33,031 bases of DNA from Acidobacteriota bacterium (GCA_024653875.1 JANLHE010000484.1:1-33031), one strand, 5' to 3'; numbered from the stretch's first letter, positions 13,814 through 22,233 are shown. Numbers and translations are program-made. Notes: generated by a model from the sequence alone, not told the origin.

Positions 13814-16251
13814 CGCAGTTGCACCGCATCGCGAACCGCCCGAGGCAGGCGCGTCAGGAGGGCGCGCTCGAGGCTGTCCAGCCGATCTTCCACGCCCGAC
13901 AGATCGATACTGCCGCCCTGTAGAAGGGCGTCGTAACGATCGAGCGGCACGAGGGCTTCCGGCCCCGCTTCGCCAAACGTGCCGGACACGGGCCGGGTGG
14001 CGATGCCGCCCTCGGCGTACTGCCCTCCCGCGCTCGGGTCCAGTAACCCGGCCATCGTCGGGCTGCCGTCCTCGTTGTAGTACTCCCCGCCTGAGTACGC
14101 CAACGCCTCGTCGATCGCGGCTTGGTCATCGATCAGGGCTTGCGTCGGATCGCCAGGGGCAATCCCCAGCCAGCCACCCATGTTGTCGAGCAGCCAGGAA
14201 CCGCCAGCCTCAAGTCCCATCGCGATCAGCGGCATGGCCCCCACGATCGTGGCGTCGAGCGCGACCCCAGCCATACCGCCAGCGCCGATCCCTGATCCCG
14301 CGCCGGGCGTGCCCACCGCTCCCGCCCCCGCGCCGGCTTGGACCGGGCCCTGCCATTGGAATCCAGCCGACATGCCCTGCACTTGGCTGTATCCACGCAT
14401 GATGTTCCCGAACGCGCTCGACCAGGCGCCGTTCACGCCAGTCGCCCAGCCGATCAAGGCCCGCACGAACGCGCTCTCGAAGTACCCGAGGAACTGATTC
14501 AGGATGTTCATCGCGGCCGACTTGAACGCATCCCATCCGCGGATCAGGCCATCAATAAGCTGGACCCCCGCCTGCTCCATGCTGGCCATGATTTCGTGGA
14601 ACACCCGGTCGAGCCCAGAGGTCGCCTCGATCGCTTGATCGTGATAGCGCGTCCACGCGTCGACGAGCTGGTCGGTCGTGTATTGGCCGGAATCACGCAT
14701 TTGCTCGAAATCGCGCTTGGCGGCCTCGGCCGCATCGGCGAGCGAGGCCTTCGTCTCGATCCCCATCTGCGCCATGCGCTCCGTGATCGTGTCCGCGGTC
14801 CCGTTCGCGAGATCGCGCTGGAGCTGGTAATGGGCCTCGATGGCCGTCTTGGCGGCGTCGTAGAAGGCCGCATTCTTCTCTGTGCGCACCCCGAGGGAGG
14901 CGATCTCTTGCTGTTCGGCGTCCCGCAACGCGGCGATCTCTTGGTCGTGCCGCGAGAGCCGGTCCGTCGCGATCCGATCCTGGGCGCCTTGGTTCGCCAC
15001 GACGATATCGGCCAACGACTGCGCGCTGGCTTGCGCGACTTCAATCGCTTTGGCGATCTCGGCATCCTGGGAGGCTTTTACGATCTCCGCGAGGCCTTGA
15101 CGGACCTCGCTTTGCGCGGCTTCCATGGACGTGCGCGCCTCGTTGACGCTCATGACCGCGCGCACCTTGCCTTCGCTGACGCCGAGCGCGATCGCCAGAT
15201 CGGCCTCGTCGACGAGGAGTCGTCCGTTGGCGCTATGTGTCTCGATCGCGAGCTGAATCCGATTGAGTTCCACGCCCGAGACGGACACCATCGCATCGCG
15301 CATGCGCTCCAGGGCCTCTTGCCGCTCAGCGTCTTGTGCGACCGCCTTCGCCTGCTGATCAGAGGTCTGGCCGATGGACGCATTGAATCGCGCCTCGATC
15401 GTCGCGGCCTCGCCGATCGCGAGATTAAGATCGCGCGTGCCTTTGAGTCGTCCGGCCGCTTGACCGGCGGCCAAGTCAAGGACGTCGTTATATTGCTTCT
15501 GTGCGGCGCGGCCTTTGTCGACCAGATCGTTCAGCTCCTTCAGGCGCGCGGCCCTGGCGAGTAATTCCGCGCCAATCACCTTCGCGATGCGCCACGTTTC
15601 AGCCATGGCGTCTCCCATCTGATCCATGGACGACACCGCGCTGCGCGACATGATCACGCTGCGGTTGCCAATCTCGCCGAGACCGTCCCGAATCGCCGGC
15701 AGCAGCGTCTGCGCCTTCGCCCCGAATAACTCTTGCGCGATGCGCGCCTGATCCATCGGATCGGGAATTTTGGCAATCGCCCGCGCAATCGCGTTAAAGG
15801 CGTCTTCCGGCTTCATGGCGCGAATTGTCTGGAACGACAGACCAGCTTTGTTTAATGCGCTGATCGTGGAATCGCTCCCGCCCGAGAGCGTGCGATTCAT
15901 GTAGTTGACCGCCAGCGCCACGTCCTGCATCGTGCCGCCGCTCAAGGCCGCTTTCGCGCCCCACTTCTGGACCGCGTCGGTCGAGACCGACAAGCGATCG
16001 CTCAGGTCGGCGATCTCGCTGCCGAAGTTCACGACGGATTTGATGGCTTGACCGAGCGCGGCGGCACTCAGGTATTTCACGAGCACGCTGCCGAACGCGC
16101 TCGTGCTGTCGCCCAGTTTGTCGACTTTCTGCTGCGCCGGTCCGGTCGCGTTGGCGAACTTCCCCAGCTCGGCCTGCGCCTTCTGCAGCGCCGGGGACAG
16201 TTCGTCCCTCGCGCGCAAGGTCGCTTCGATTTCTCCGACGTTGAGCGCCAT
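13810..16251 (-). CDS. Tail tape measure protein
   Basis: An 813-aa protein that sets tail length and is ejected at infection. It is mostly helical, with long Ala/Glu/Gln/Arg-rich stretches (about 280-530) and a Gly/Ala-rich hydrophobic segment near residues 640-720 (PGAGSGIGAGGMAGVA, then MPLIAMGLEAGG) suited to membrane insertion. The C-terminal 80 residues contain the GGIATRPVSGTFGEAGPEALVPLDR signature common to tape measure proteins (residues about 755-780). At roughly 1.5 angstrom per residue the tail would be about 120 nm. It lies 8 nt after the frameshifted chaperone gene, the classical position. Confidence 0.92.
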   Translation of the reverse strand: MALNVGEIEATLRARDELSPALQKAQAELGKFANATGPAQQKVDKLGDSTSAFGSVLVKYLSAAALGQAIKSVVNFGSEIADLSDRLSVSTDAVQKWGAKAALSGGTMQDVALAVNYMNRTLSGGSDSTISALNKAGLSFQTIRAMKPEDAFNAIARAIAKIPDPMDQARIAQELFGAKAQTLLPAIRDGLGEIGNRSVIMSRSAVSSMDQMGDAMAETWRIAKVIGAELLARAARLKELNDLVDKGRAAQKQYNDVLDLAAGQAAGRLKGTRDLNLAIGEAATIEARFNASIGQTSDQQAKAVAQDAERQEALERMRDAMVSVSGVELNRIQLAIETHSANGRLLVDEADLAIALGVSEGKVRAVMSVNEARTSMEAAQSEVRQGLAEIVKASQDAEIAKAIEVAQASAQSLADIVVANQGAQDRIATDRLSRHDQEIAALRDAEQQEIASLGVRTEKNAAFYDAAKTAIEAHYQLQRDLANGTADTITERMAQMGIETKASLADAAEAAKRDFEQMRDSGQYTTDQLVDAWTRYHDQAIEATSGLDRVFHEIMASMEQAGVQLIDGLIRGWDAFKSAAMNILNQFLGYFESAFVRALIGWATGVNGAWSSAFGNIMRGYSQVQGMSAGFQWQGPVQAGAGAGAVGTPGAGSGIGAGGMAGVALDATIVGAMPLIAMGLEAGGSWLLDNMGGWLGIAPGDPTQALIDDQAAIDEALAYSGGEYYNEDGSPTMAGLLDPSAGGQYAEGGIATRPVSGTFGEAGPEALVPLDRYDALLQGGSIDLSGVEDRLDSLERALLTRLPRAVRDAVQLR

Positions 16252-16258
16252 AGATCAA

Positions 16259-16830
16259 CTACCGCCGCGGCATCCGCGCGAGGCTCCGCGCCTGCGCCTG
16301 CGCGATCTGGTCGCGCTCGATCATCTGGATCGCCGCGGCCAGCACGTCAGACGGCGTGGCGAGGTAGTCCGACCAGGACCAGCGCATATAGCGACACAGC
16401 CTCAAGGCGCCGATGGTGCGGTCGACCCATCGGACCCACTCGGGACTTTTTTTTCGATCAGGCGCTCGAGCACATACGCGTCGATCGCGACTTCAATCGC
16501 GCGGAACTGCGGCGGCTTTAAGTTGCGCAGGGCGGCCACCTTCTTGGCCTCCGTGCCGATGTCAACCACGCGTTTCTGTCGATCCGTGAGATTCCATTCG
16601 TGGAGGTAAAGGGCGACTTTCTTGAACGCCGCTTTGTCCAGGTCCAGCGCGAACCCCACCTCGTTGGTGGGCTGGCCATCGGGCCCGACTTCGCGCGTGC
16701 CTCGCCCGATCGCGGCATGCGCCAGCGCCCGGTCTTCCCCCGCCGTGAGTTCCCGCTTGACCGCGATCCAATACTGATCGCCGCCAAAGGGATACAGCGT
16801 GTCTGTCTCGGTGCCTGCGAAAAACTCCAT
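16259..16830 (-). CDS. Tail assembly chaperone gpGT, made by -1 frameshifting
   Basis: The shorter product stops at 16402. If the ribosome slips back one base at the run of eight A (minus strand, 16454-16447), translation continues as SPEWVRWVDRTIGALRLC and ends at TAG 16261-16259. This gives 62 more residues and a fusion of about 190 aa (128 + 62). The extension reads like a real protein (WSWSDYLATPSDVLAAAIQMIERDQIA) and has no start codon of its own near the slip site. In lambda-like and HK97-like tails the G/GT pair coats the tape measure during tail assembly. The fusion ends 8 nt before the tape measure start, as in other siphoviruses. Confidence 0.85.
16402..16830 (-). CDS. Tail assembly chaperone gpG (zero-frame product)
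   Basis: A 142-aa protein starting at ATG 16830 (MEFFAGTE), just upstream of the tape measure. It contains YWIAVKRELTAGEDRALAHAAIG and a conserved-looking helical region (TDRQKRVVDIGTEAKKVAALR). The final 14 codons after the slippery site (from VPSGSDG) are low complexity, as expected of the terminated short form. It would act with the longer gpGT form, in excess, to chaperone the tape measure. Confidence 0.85.
   Translation of the reverse strand: MEFFAGTETDTLYPFGGDQYWIAVKRELTAGEDRALAHAAIGRGTREVGPDGQPTNEVGFALDLDKAAFKKVALYLHEWNLTDRQKRVVDIGTEAKKVAALRNLKPPQFRAIEVAIDAYVLERLIEKKVPSGSDGSTAPSAP
16447..16454 (-). promoter_or_regulatory. Programmed -1 frameshift slippery site (eight A)
   Basis: In the zero frame the codons are GAA-AAA-AAA-GTC (codons 126-129), so the heptamer A-AAA-AAA permits perfect re-pairing one base back. 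It lies in the last part of gpG, and the -1 frame runs on open for 62 codons. This matches the X-XXY-YYZ rule used by siphovirus tail chaperones. Confidence 0.85.
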
Positions 16831-16837
16831 ACGTCTC

Positions 16838-17110
16838 CTACGTGAAAGGGGCCGTGCGTGGCGCCCCTGCGAACTCCATCGCGATCGTCTCCGCCAGGTC
16901 CGGTAAGTTCTCCACGACCCACGTCCAAGAGCGGGCCGCCATTGGCAGGGTCACGCGCTGCGGGCCTTGGGTCCACCAGAACGGGTTGATGTGCCTCGGC
17001 TGCCCCGTAAAGGTCCACCCGGTCAAGGTGCGCGAAAGCCGCCACGGGCCGAGCGTGGCCACGTGGCGGCTGCCGCACACGATCGTGCCGCCCTGCCCGG
17101 TAATCTCCAT
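16838..17110 (-). CDS. Hypothetical tail-module protein
   Basis: A 90-aa protein between the tail tube genes and the chaperone gene. It starts at ATG 17110, 11 nt after the preceding stop; the ribosome-binding site is poor. The sequence is beta-rich with many Trp (WRLSRTLTGWTFTG, INPFWWTQG, SWTWVVENLPDLAETIA). No family recognised; a minor tail or assembly protein by position. Confidence 0.6.
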   Translation of the reverse strand: MEITGQGGTIVCGSRHVATLGPWRLSRTLTGWTFTGQPRHINPFWWTQGPQRVTLPMAARSWTWVVENLPDLAETIAMEFAGAPRTAPFT

Positions 17111-17121
17111 CCCGCGCGAAA

Positions 17122-17529
17122 CTAGCTCGAGGACGCCCGGCTCAGCGTGCCCGCGTTCTCGAATTTCGCGTTCACCGTCAACATCGCGCCCACGGCCGCC
17201 GCCTGCGGCAGATCCAGCACGCTCGCGATCCCCCAATAGCTCGGGTTATTCACCGACGAGCAGGCGTTCTGGTGCCGATACTCGACGCAGCTCGTGGTGC
17301 CCAAGAGGCTCCACAGCGTCGGCTCCGGGCCGCCCGTCGAGTTGTCCCAGAGAAACTGGACATCAAACGACCAGGTCTTGAGCCCGCCCTTGGAAATCCG
17401 GGTCGTCTGGCCCATCGTGGTCGCGTCCTGGCCTTCCGATCCCCGGTTGAACGTGACGCCCGTGACATACGACGAGAGGTCGATGCCGTTGGCCCAGAAA
17501 AACGTATTGGTGGCGACAAGTGACGACAT
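17122..17529 (-). CDS. Short tail tube protein paralogue
   Basis: A 135-aa protein whose first 50 residues align without gaps to those of the next gene upstream. Both have SEGQDATTMG at residues 31-40 followed by TR and GGLKT. This is the conserved N-terminal portion of a phage tail tube family. The present copy keeps the tube-like beta fold (FDVQFLWDNS, LTVNAKFENAG) but is half the length. Good ribosome-binding site (GGGAGAA, about 7 nt). Two tandem tail tube genes can give a mixed tube or one may build the tip or terminator end. Which of the two is the major protein cannot be told from sequence. Confidence 0.75.
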   Translation of the reverse strand: MSSLVATNTFFWANGIDLSSYVTGVTFNRGSEGQDATTMGQTTRISKGGLKTWSFDVQFLWDNSTGGPEPTLWSLLGTTSCVEYRHQNACSSVNNPSYWGIASVLDLPQAAAVGAMLTVNAKFENAGTLSRASSS

Positions 17530-17558
17530 GTGCGGTTCTCCCTACATAGCGGCGCCGC

Positions 17559-18326
17559 TTACGCGATCGCCATCCAAATCAATCCGTTACTGGCCGACCC
17601 CGTGGACGTGCCGGTCGTGGTCGTGATCCGGCTGCGATACCACGGCTGATCCGTCGACAAGGCGCTCGGCGCGATCGGGGTCGCCAGCGTGCCGCCCTTG
17701 GTGGACAGGGCGCTAAACGACACGCGTGTATTCGCCGTGCCAAATCCGCTGGAGGAGGCCGCCTGAATGATCGCGGACACCGACCCCGCTAAACTGGTCG
17801 AGACGGCGGTCACGTGAAAACCGGCGTAGAGCTGTTCGCTGGTCGCCGCGCCGCCCAAATTGAAACTGTCGCCCGTCGCGAGGTCGGTCGAGAGCGCCGT
17901 GGAGAGCCAGTTTTCGAGCGGCACGGCCTTGACGAGCAGCGAGCCATTCATCGCCGCCAGATCAAACGGCACCAGGGCGCCGATGTTGACGCCGATATTC
18001 AGCGAGCCTTGCATGGTCCCCATGCCATAGCCCACCGCCGTCGTGCTGCCCGTCGTGATGCCGTCCAAGAAGGCCGTCACGAGCGTGCCGTCCACGCCCA
18101 CGTTGTCAAACAACACGGGCTCGTTCTGGCTGGACCCCAGATTGAGATAGCCCCGCGCGGCGATCGCGCTGGTTTTCAATCCCCCCACCACGCGGCGCGT
18201 ATCGTGCCCCATCGTGGTCGCGTCTTGGCCTTCCGAGGTGTAGCTCACGTCCAGTCCGGTCAGGTCGCCAGAGATGTCGTACCCGCCGACCAATAGATGG
18301 CTACAGGTTGCGATGACAAAGGACAC
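17559..18326 (-). CDS. Major tail tube protein
   Basis: A 255-aa protein, beta-rich with high Ser/Thr/Gly/Ala content, typical of siphovirus tail tube proteins that polymerise into the tail around the tape measure. The N-terminus shares SEGQDATTMG (31-40) and GGLKT with the next gene. The later half (for example GDSFNLGGAATSEQLYAGFHVTAVS) probably forms a second domain. GTG start with GAGG about 10 nt upstream. Located between the tail terminator and the chaperone genes, the expected place. Confidence 0.8.
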   Translation of the reverse strand: MSFVIATCSHLLVGGYDISGDLTGLDVSYTSEGQDATTMGHDTRRVVGGLKTSAIAARGYLNLGSSQNEPVLFDNVGVDGTLVTAFLDGITTGSTTAVGYGMGTMQGSLNIGVNIGALVPFDLAAMNGSLLVKAVPLENWLSTALSTDLATGDSFNLGGAATSEQLYAGFHVTAVSTSLAGSVSAIIQAASSSGFGTANTRVSFSALSTKGGTLATPIAPSALSTDQPWYRSRITTTTGTSTGSASNGLIWMAIA

Positions 18327-18341
18327 GGAATCACATCCTCG

Positions 18342-18776
18342 CTACGTGGTCGTGGACGTGCTGACCGCTTTCACCACGTCGAAATTGCACGACCATTCCG
18401 CCTGGAAATTCGCGTTCAAACCCAAATCGATCGGCGACTGTACCGCGGCCACCCACTGGTACAGCACGCCGTTGATCGTGGTGGCTTGCAACCCGTCGAG
18501 CAGGTTGAAACAGTCCTGAATCTTGGCCCGCGCGGTCGCATACGTCGCGGCCCGCGAAAACACCTGTACCCGCGGGCGCTCGACCTTGGCCTTCGGCGAT
18601 CCGATCCCCGACGGGCTCGCGCCCATCGTGTGCGCGCTGAAGATCCCGCCCGTTTCGCGGATCGCGATGCCTTGCGTCACCGTGGACGGCAGCGTGCCGA
18701 CAAACAGATCCGTTGCCGCCGTCCCGACACCCTGCGTCGAGAGGTAGTCCGCCAGATCGTCTGCGACCATGCCCAT
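18342..18776 (-). CDS. Tail terminator / minor capsid protein family
   Basis: A 144-aa protein with the pattern of the phage minor capsid/tail terminator family: an N-terminal helix (VADDLADYL), LFVGTLPSTVTQGIAIRETGG, PRVQVFSRAATYATARAKIQDCFNLLDG, and a C-terminal strand region ending in FDVVKAV. Such proteins cap the tail tube and join it to the head. Gene order (after the gp10-like gene and before the tail tube) agrees. Two ATGs six bases apart (18776 and 18770) are equally possible. Confidence 0.75.
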   Translation of the reverse strand: MGMVADDLADYLSTQGVGTAATDLFVGTLPSTVTQGIAIRETGGIFSAHTMGASPSGIGSPKAKVERPRVQVFSRAATYATARAKIQDCFNLLDGLQATTINGVLYQWVAAVQSPIDLGLNANFQAEWSCNFDVVKAVSTSTTT

Positions 18777-18779
18777 CGT

Positions 18780-19169
18780 TCACAGCCCCACACTCCGCCG
18801 AATCCGTGCGGCCAAGGACTCGGCCAAATTCTTCGCGCGGCCCAACAGCGGCTGTTCGAGGAACTTCGCCTGCTGGCCTTCGCGATGTCGAAACGTCGTG
18901 TCTTCGTGCTGCCGCAGCGCGTAGGCTTTCGCGGCCCCGCCGTATCCAACGGTCACGAACGTGCCCTGACTGTCGGTCTGCGGCGTGTTCACAAACGCCG
19001 ACCCCTTCAAAATCCCGGTGTCCACCGGCACCACCGATTGCGATTCGGCCCGCAACAGTTCGCCTTCCTGGTAGAGCGCCGCGCCAGCCGCCTCGGGGAA
19101 CTGCGCCACCAGCCGCGCGAGCGCCTCCTGCACGTTCCCTACGCCGGTCAAGTCAAGCGTGATCTGCAC
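18780..19169 (-). CDS. HK97 gp10-like neck protein
   Basis: A 129-aa protein with the HK97-gp10 family signature: an N-terminal helix, then PVDTGILKGSAFVN (68-81), a GTFVTVGYGGAAKAYALRQHE strand-loop and a C-terminal helix after KFLEQPL. This family joins head and tail. GTG start overlaps a GAGG motif that also contains the preceding stop, so it is probably translationally coupled. Confidence 0.85.
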   Translation of the reverse strand: MQITLDLTGVGNVQEALARLVAQFPEAAGAALYQEGELLRAESQSVVPVDTGILKGSAFVNTPQTDSQGTFVTVGYGGAAKAYALRQHEDTTFRHREGQQAKFLEQPLLGRAKNLAESLAARIRRSVGL

Positions 19170-19173
19170 AGCC

Positions 19174-19500
19174 TCACGTCATCGCAACAGAATGGTGCCA
19201 GCCGCGCTCGCTCGAGACTTGTCGCACCGCCAAAATCGGCGGTTGCGTTGGGCTAAACCGGCTCGGCAACGTGATCCGGTCACGCGTGGACACCGCCACC
19301 GTCCCGATCAGATAACTCGTCACTTGCGACACGTGCTCTTGTCCGTCGAGCCCCGTGATTCGCTGGATCTTGCCCTGGCAGTGCGCCCGATACGTCACGG
19401 CCGATCCGTAGGTCGCTTCGCCGTAGCGGTTCTGCCCGCTGTAGGGTTCGATCGTGACGAGGTCCTTGGCGAGTCGCGCCCAGATATCTACCGTGGGCAT
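19174..19500 (-). CDS. Head-tail joining (stopper) protein
   Basis: A 108-aa beta-barrel-like protein in the position of head closure proteins (SPP1 gp16 / phage_H_T_join type). Features are an N-terminal segment, YSGQNRYGEATYGSAVTYRAHCQGKIQRI, a VAVSTRDRITLPSRF strand pair and a final strand with ILAVRQVSSERG. The family call rests on length, strand pattern and order. ATG follows the previous stop by three bases. Confidence 0.7.
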   Translation of the reverse strand: MPTVDIWARLAKDLVTIEPYSGQNRYGEATYGSAVTYRAHCQGKIQRITGLDGQEHVSQVTSYLIGTVAVSTRDRITLPSRFSPTQPPILAVRQVSSERGWHHSVAMT

Positions 19501-19503
19501 CGG

Positions 19504-20196
19504 TCACCAGCCTCGCCGGTAGGGCGCGAGCGCCCGTTCCGCCGGCGTCCGCGGATCGCTCCCCAGTCCCTCGGAGCGATACGTAATCGACAAATCCCCG
19601 ATCGACTGGCTCTGAATGTCTCCGTCTTGCTGGTACAGTTCGGCCGCTTTCAAGAGCACGCCGTACTCCAGATCCTCTGGGAGCGTTCGCCCTGTGGATG
19701 TCGTGCCGTACTCCGTGCTCGAGGTTTCCGGATACACGTACCCGGCCTGATATTCGACCAGCCAGGTCCGCTGCTCGCTCATGGGCGGCACGTACGATCC
19801 CGCGCCCCAGGCGGTCTGGGCGGTCCACGCAAAGCCCGCCGCGCCCCGCTGCAACGTGCCCGCCTCCGCATCGTCGACCCAGACTTCCGTCGAGCTGTAG
19901 CTGGTCGCCTCGCACGTGGTGGTCGAATCGAACACGCGCAAGATCGCCCGAATCGGCGTCCGCCCCAGCAACAGTGTCCGTCCGCCATACGCCGCCAGGC
20001 TCTCGCTGTAGACCTGGCTCAAAATCGGATAGCGGAGATAGCTGTCGGCCCACCGGCTCGCCCGCACGATCGCCATCTGCTGCGCCGCGTCCGTGTCGGC
20101 CGCCGTGCTGGTGGCCCCAAGGATCACGCGCAGATTGGCCGTGGTGGAGAGGGCCCCGTCCGTGCTCGTCGCGCTGGTGCAGACCGTCAGAGACAT
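19504..20196 (-). CDS. Head-tail connector (adaptor) protein
   Basis: A 230-aa protein. ATG 20196 was chosen (GGTGAG about 6 nt upstream) rather than the longer frame to 20310, which overlaps the upstream gene in full. The N-terminal helices (ADTDAAQQMAIVRASRWADSYL) and the C-terminal part (LPEDLEYGVLLKAAELYQQDGDI) match the helical adaptor fold of gp6-like connectors. The middle holds a beta insertion with WVDDAEAG and WLVEYQAGY. It sits between the capsid module and the stopper gene. Confidence 0.7.
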   Translation of the reverse strand: MSLTVCTSATSTDGALSTTANLRVILGATSTAADTDAAQQMAIVRASRWADSYLRYPILSQVYSESLAAYGGRTLLLGRTPIRAILRVFDSTTTCEATSYSSTEVWVDDAEAGTLQRGAAGFAWTAQTAWGAGSYVPPMSEQRTWLVEYQAGYVYPETSSTEYGTTSTGRTLPEDLEYGVLLKAAELYQQDGDIQSQSIGDLSITYRSEGLGSDPRTPAERALAPYRRGW

Positions 20197-20203
20197 GCAC
20201 AAC

Positions 20204-20752
20204 TCACCCGGTCGTCGTATAGTCGAGCTGCACGACGCCGCCCGTCTTGCCCGAACAGGTCGTCGTGACGAAGTTGACCAGCACCGGAGCCCCAGCGGCA
20301 ATCGACGCACCCGTCGAGGCGAGCGTCACGGTCAGCCGTTCGCCGATCTGTCCAACCGCAGTCGAAGAAGCCGTCCACGTCCCCGCCGAACCGCTGGCAC
20401 AACTCCAGAGTTCGATGCTGTCGGCGCCTGACGTGCTGAACGACCAGTCGGAATACGGCGTCACGGCCAGGTTCTGCAATGTCACTGCGACGCGCGGCTG
20501 CCAGAGCACATACCCCGTGCTGCCGAATCCGGTCTGGCACGAGGCGAGGCTGGGAATGGCCACCGTCACGGACCGCTGCTTCAGGTTCCCGCTGGCGCTC
20601 TCTGAGGTGATGTTCCCAGCGGCCACTTTCGCCGTGGTCACGCTGCACGACTGCAATTCGAGCGCGGCCACCTGGCTCGCGACCTGTCGCACGACGGGCC
20701 CTTGCGTGCCCGTGCTGGTCGTGCCCGCGGCGATCTCCCACCATTCAGACAT
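20204..20752 (-). CDS. Structural protein of unknown role
   Basis: A 182-aa Ser/Thr/Ala/Gly-rich beta protein (TTAKVAAGNITSESASG, SDWSFSTSGADSIELWSCASG). It begins at ATG 20752, whose ribosome-binding site (GGGGGAC) spans the previous stop. The composition resembles capsid decoration or head-fibre proteins. It lies, with the next gene, between the GFASSSR protein and the connectors. No family recognised. Confidence 0.6.
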   Translation of the reverse strand: MSEWWEIAAGTTSTGTQGPVVRQVASQVAALELQSCSVTTAKVAAGNITSESASGNLKQRSVTVAIPSLASCQTGFGSTGYVLWQPRVAVTLQNLAVTPYSDWSFSTSGADSIELWSCASGSAGTWTASSTAVGQIGERLTVTLASTGASIAAGAPVLVNFVTTTCSGKTGGVVQLDYTTTG

Positions 20753-20753
20753 G

Positions 20754-21044
20754 TCAGTCCCCCAGCGCGAGAATGGAGATTTCGGCGCCGCTCGCCGTCG
20801 TAATCCACGCCACATTGCGCGTGACGGGAATCCGGCTGGCGAAACTTTCGCCCGTGCTTACAAAGTGATCGCTGGTCGAGGCGACCGAGGACTGGAACGT
20901 CAGGTATGCCGGCTTCCCGGCGAAGATGCTCACGCGCACGAAGCTGGCGTTAAACCCGAAGTCGTACCCGATCGACGTCAACGCACACGAACAGGCCACG
21001 TAGATCGAGGATTGATTCGCATGCGTGACCACACTGCCGCCCAT
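20754..21044 (-). CDS. Small structural protein of unknown role
   Basis: A 96-aa beta-rich protein (SSIYVACSCALTSIGYDFG, FVRVSIFAGKPAYLTFQSS, AWITTASGAEISILALG) with ATG 21044 and GGGGA upstream. The size and strand pattern would suit a capsid decoration or head-fibre protein, but there is no clear family match. It precedes the structural 182-aa gene with no intergenic space. Confidence 0.6.
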   Translation of the reverse strand: MGGSVVTHANQSSIYVACSCALTSIGYDFGFNASFVRVSIFAGKPAYLTFQSSVASTSDHFVSTGESFASRIPVTRNVAWITTASGAEISILALGD

Positions 21045-21058
21045 GGCGTCATCCCCTC

Positions 21059-22009
21059 TTAGCCCGCGGACAGCGGCACTTGGCCGCCCTTGCTCCGCAG
21101 ATCAATCACGTTCAAGTGGTGTTCGATTTCCTGCTTGGCGCCGTCCAGGGTTTGCATCTCCGCGATCAGGCGCGCGTGCGCCTCCTGCAACTTCCCCAGG
21201 CGAGCAACAAGGTCGGCGTGCCGCGCTTGGTAGTCGCTCAAGCGCAAGAGGCCGCCGTCCGGTTCCCGCTGCCAGCCGTAGCGCCACCGCTGTTTCAACA
21301 GCGCGGACTGCGGCGGAATCACGATGCGAATCCCGCGGGCATCGGCCTGCCCGAGATAGAACTCGACGCAGGATTTCTGAAAGTCGTATTCCGTGCCCAC
21401 GATCAGGTCAATGCCGAAAATCCCGATCGTGTAGTCCTGGTACAGCGATTTTGTGAGCGCCGCGATGTCCGCCGCGGAGGTGACGGCGTGGCCGTTCGTG
21501 GGATACGTCGCCGGCAATTCGCCAAGCCGGGCGTCCACCGCGCGATCGATCTCGTCAATCGCCATCATGAGCATCGCGCTCACCGTGGAGGTCGAGTAGT
21601 CGATCCCAAACTTCTGGATCATCCGTTCGATCGGGTAGCGCACCGCCGTGGGCAGGCCAGCGGGGATCTCGGTCATGACGACGGGAATCCCGCACTCGGC
21701 GAGCCACCGCGGATGGTCGGTCCCCTCGACGTTGTCCTCGTGCCAGTTGACATGAATGTCGAAGTGGCGATCGGCGCGCGGCAGGTGCCGGTAGAGCTGG
21801 TTCAGCGTCCAAATCGACCACGCCGGATCGTCGACCGGAATGAGCGAGCGCGAGCTGGACGCAAAGCCGCAGATCGCAATCTTCCGGCGCGACAGCGATA
21901 CGCGCCCATCCGCCGCCTCGAGCACGGCCTGATGTTCGGCGCAGGGATGGTCGCGCTGATAGCCGACCGATCCGGGTGCTTGATTGGCAAAGGCGACATT
22001 CGACGACAT
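21059..22009 (-). CDS. Conserved phage protein with GFAxSSR motif and C-terminal coiled coil
   Basis: A 316-aa protein. Residues 43-55 read KIAICGFASSSRS, a beta strand followed by a phosphate-binding-like loop, as in Rossmann-type folds. DPAWSIWTLNQLY, HLPRADRHFDIHVN and a long helical middle with MLMMAIDEIDR follow. I know the same motif order from phage proteins of unassigned function encoded among virion genes. About residues 255-305 form a coiled coil (LVARLGKLQEAHARLIAEMQTL). A nucleotide- or sugar-modifying enzyme, possibly for glycosylation, is a guess. It lies between the capsid and neck genes and has a weak ribosome-binding site. Confidence 0.7.
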   Translation of the reverse strand: MSSNVAFANQAPGSVGYQRDHPCAEHQAVLEAADGRVSLSRRKIAICGFASSSRSLIPVDDPAWSIWTLNQLYRHLPRADRHFDIHVNWHEDNVEGTDHPRWLAECGIPVVMTEIPAGLPTAVRYPIERMIQKFGIDYSTSTVSAMLMMAIDEIDRAVDARLGELPATYPTNGHAVTSAADIAALTKSLYQDYTIGIFGIDLIVGTEYDFQKSCVEFYLGQADARGIRIVIPPQSALLKQRWRYGWQREPDGGLLRLSDYQARHADLVARLGKLQEAHARLIAEMQTLDGAKQEIEHHLNVIDLRSKGGQVPLSAG

Positions 22010-22014
22010 GAGAC

Positions 22015-22233
22015 TTAGCGGGGCTCCTTGTGGGGACGACCTGATCGCATCCGGCGATCGACGGGCGGGGCCTCAGGGGCCACCGTTGTAGCAATGGCCG
22101 CGTCAGCGACAAGCACCGCGCGGCCCTCAGCGATCAACTGCTCGGCAAGATCGTCTGGGACGGCCACGATCTCGCCCGCATGGAACACGGGGCCGCTGGC
22201 CAACGCCAGGCGGCCCCGCAGGAGTACGCGCAT
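22015..22233 (-). CDS. 72-aa protein after the capsid genes
   Basis: ATG 22233 shares its A with the preceding TAA (TAATG). The N-terminal 45 residues form a compact strand-helix unit (FHAGEIVAVPDDLAEQLIAEGRAVLV), a pattern frequent in small phage proteins near the capsid/connector boundary. The C-terminal 25 residues are basic and Pro-rich. The longer frame to 22830 lies antisense-like over the neighbouring gene and was rejected. Confidence 0.7.
   Translation of the reverse strand: MRVLLRGRLALASGPVFHAGEIVAVPDDLAEQLIAEGRAVLVADAAIATTVAPEAPPVDRRMRSGRPHKEPR

Noticed and set aside
13034..13936. Plus-strand open frame of 300 codons
   Set aside because: Antisense shadow of the tail tip gene; composition typical of GC-rich opposite-strand frames.
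14338..15564. Long plus-strand open frame of about 400 codons
   Set aside because: It is antisense to the tape measure gene; the sequence is Arg/Gly/His-rich, as expected of a high-GC shadow frame, with no family features.
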